Shown here: positions 43,063-44,314 of the stretch, piece after piece
How the letters are laid out: the number at the start of each line of letters is the position of its first letter
How positions within the stretch are numbered: position 1 is the stretch's first letter
Assembly: GCA_015492075.1 (NCBI GenBank)
Contig: WGFU01000026.1
Coordinates: 1 to 44,314 of the forward strand
From: Gammaproteobacteria bacterium
GTDB taxonomy: Bacteria; Pseudomonadota; Gammaproteobacteria; GCA-2400775
Reading direction: 5' to 3'
Length of the DNA: 44,314 nt
The notes under the pieces: model-generated
Seen by the model: the letters and a program-made list of their open reading frames with translations, nothing else
What the model was told of the DNA's origin: nothing
The model's database searches: none
Made by a program: the position numbers and the translations under genes

Positions 43063-44314
43063 TTAAATACGGTATTCGACGCTGACAAAACCGTGAATAC
43101 CGGCTAATGGCAGGTCGTTGGCGATAGCAGGGCCGGTACTGCCATTCAAGCTCGGTTCGCGGGCATCCTCATCAAACAGATTGCGTATTATCACCGACAC
43201 GTCGACCGGCAGCTTTCTCAGGCTATGGCGCAGGCCGAGATCGACCCAGGTGTAGTCATCGATTTCCCCGCGTGTATCACCGGCAGCACGTTTGCGGCTG
43301 CCTACCCAGTTCACTTGGGTATTCAGTTTCCAGCCATGAACAAACTGCCAGTCACTGCGCACATAAAACTGATGTTGCGGCGCATTGGCGACATCGCTGT
43401 TGCTGTCTTTGTCGGTGGATTTTTGAAAGGCATAGTTGGCAAGCAGCTTGTGTTTGGAACTGCTTTTCCAGTCGATTTCCCACTCCAGGCCAAAGCCGGT
43501 CTGGTCGCCGGTATTCTGTGCGGTCATTGCTGTGCTGGTGTTATTAGGGACAAAACGAATGATGTCACTGATTTCATAACGAAAAACATTCAAGGTAGTG
43601 GCAATATCTTGTGTCGGATGATAGTCAAAGGCCAATTCAATGGTATCGATTGTTTCCGGGTCGAGATCAGGATTGCCAAGCGCTACAGGGTTATTAATGT
43701 TTCTGGTTTCCTGGAACGATGGGGCTCTAAAGGCGCGACCGTATAGCAGCTTGGTGGTGAGATTGTAGGCCGATTGCCAGACCAGTGCCGCACGTGGGTT
43801 GACGGTGGTGCCGAAATCCGAATAGTTATCCCAACGCACGCCGGCGGTGAGGTCCCAGTCACGCGCAAAATACCATTCATCCTGAACAAACGCATATTGA
43901 ATGGTGCGGCTGCCCGGTTGCAAGAAGACCTGACTGGGGTCGTTTGTTGTCTCTGTCAGGCCGCCGGGGAGAAGCTCTGGAAACATGGCATTAATCTGAA
44001 AATTCTTGCTTTCTCTTACCTTGTCGATTGCATCATAGTTGACCCCTGCGCCGAGACGGATGCGATGGTCGGTGAAGCCATGGTAAAAGGCCGAGCCGCC
44101 CAGGCGTGCATGGCGTTCAAAGACATCGGGGTTGCCGATGACACTGTCAGGGAATGTGTCGCCACCAAAAGGAAAGGTGACACCGGCGGGAAACAGAAAC
44201 AGGTCCGATTTTGCGCTGGTGTCGAGATAGCTTAATTGTGCGGCGAAATCCCAGTCATCAAAGGTCTCTTCATTTTGATAGGTGAGGTCGGCATTAAAGC
44301 GATCACTATTACCT
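43063..44314 (-). CDS. TonB-dependent receptor, second copy (5' part outside window)
   Basis: The frame stays open to the window edge, although the first ATG inside is only at 43986. Reading upstream gives GNSDRFNADLTYQNEETFDD, aligned with DRFNADLTYRNQHSYDNW of the other receptor, and RESKNFQINAMF. The C-terminus is LPLAGIHGFVSVEYRI. It is a paralogue of the 40792-42933 receptor from a tandem duplication. Barrel residues differ most in the loops, so the two could bind related ligands. The visible part is the last 417 codons. Confidence 0.92.
   Translation of the reverse strand, partial: GNSDRFNADLTYQNEETFDDWDFAAQLSYLDTSAKSDLFLFPAGVTFPFGGDTFPDSVIGNPDVFERHARLGGSAFYHGFTDHRIRLGAGVNYDAIDKVRESKNFQINAMFPELLPGGLTETTNDPSQVFLQPGSRTIQYAFVQDEWYFARDWDLTAGVRWDNYSDFGTTVNPRAALVWQSAYNLTTKLLYGRAFRAPSFQETRNINNPVALGNPDLDPETIDTIELAFDYHPTQDIATTLNVFRYEISDIIRFVPNNTSTAMTAQNTGDQTGFGLEWEIDWKSSSKHKLLANYAFQKSTDKDSNSDVANAPQHQFYVRSDWQFVHGWKLNTQVNWVGSRKRAAGDTRGEIDDYTWVDLGLRHSLRKLPVDVSVIIRNLFDEDAREPSLNGSTGPAIANDLPLAGIHGFVSVEYRI

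Overview
The window looks like part of a gammaproteobacterial chromosome. The evidence is the gene order of a Pseudomonas-type minor pilin/PilY1/pilin cluster, the nudF-yqiB linkage known from enterics, and typical housekeeping genes (ispG long form, rnd, uup, mlaA, tpx, cspA-type, bfr/bfd with a Fur box). I cannot name a species. The redox-rich content (multihaem cytochrome, cytochrome P460, haem peroxidase, VKOR-DsbA fusion) suggests a free-living respiratory bacterium.

Layout. 1-589: a mobile-element scar. A group II intron 3' end (last residues of its reverse transcriptase, then domains V and VI) abuts, in phase, the C-terminal half of an IS5-family transposase. 590-1187 has no recognisable gene. 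1188-5925 is a redox block: thiol peroxidase, a MarR-type regulator with a Cys/His tail divergent from a cytochrome P460, an animal-type haem peroxidase, and a tetrahaem protein with a degenerate UshA-like domain followed by a 49-residue membrane peptide. 6298-9380 (minus): a VTT-membrane/flavin disulfide reductase fusion and a DUF547 protein. 9589-12598: YdcH-like protein, membrane retropepsin, TraB-family protein, Fur-controlled bfd and convergent bfr. 12832-18726: ispG, a secreted unknown protein, a short-chain dehydrogenase remnant, a NERD-domain membrane protein with altered catalytic residues, mlaA, a CPXCG protein and rnd. 18752-21113: uup and a cold-shock protein.

21195-28155 (minus) is a type IV pilus minor pilin operon in the order fimU-pilV-pilW-pilX-pilY1-(pilY2-like)-pilE, which would make the pilus tip complex and one pilin. 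28567-32012: VOC protein and a PreP-like M16 protease. 32028-34367 (minus): chemoreceptor. 34620-37610: small unknown gene, nudF, the VKOR-DsbA fusion (minus) and yqiB. 37787-37963: 58-residue acidic peptide. 38144-44314: a periplasmic ABC_sub_bind protein and a sensor histidine kinase, convergent with two tandem paralogous TonB-dependent receptors (the second cut by the window end). This looks like an uptake/sensing locus without a visible permease or response regulator.

I see no CRISPR array, rRNA, tRNA, phage module or obvious defence island. The observations most worth following are the intron-in-IS junction, the ABC_sub_bind/kinase/TonB locus, the degenerate phosphatase-cytochrome fusion, the NERD protein lacking catalytic residues, and the MarR/P460/Tpx regulatory repeats.
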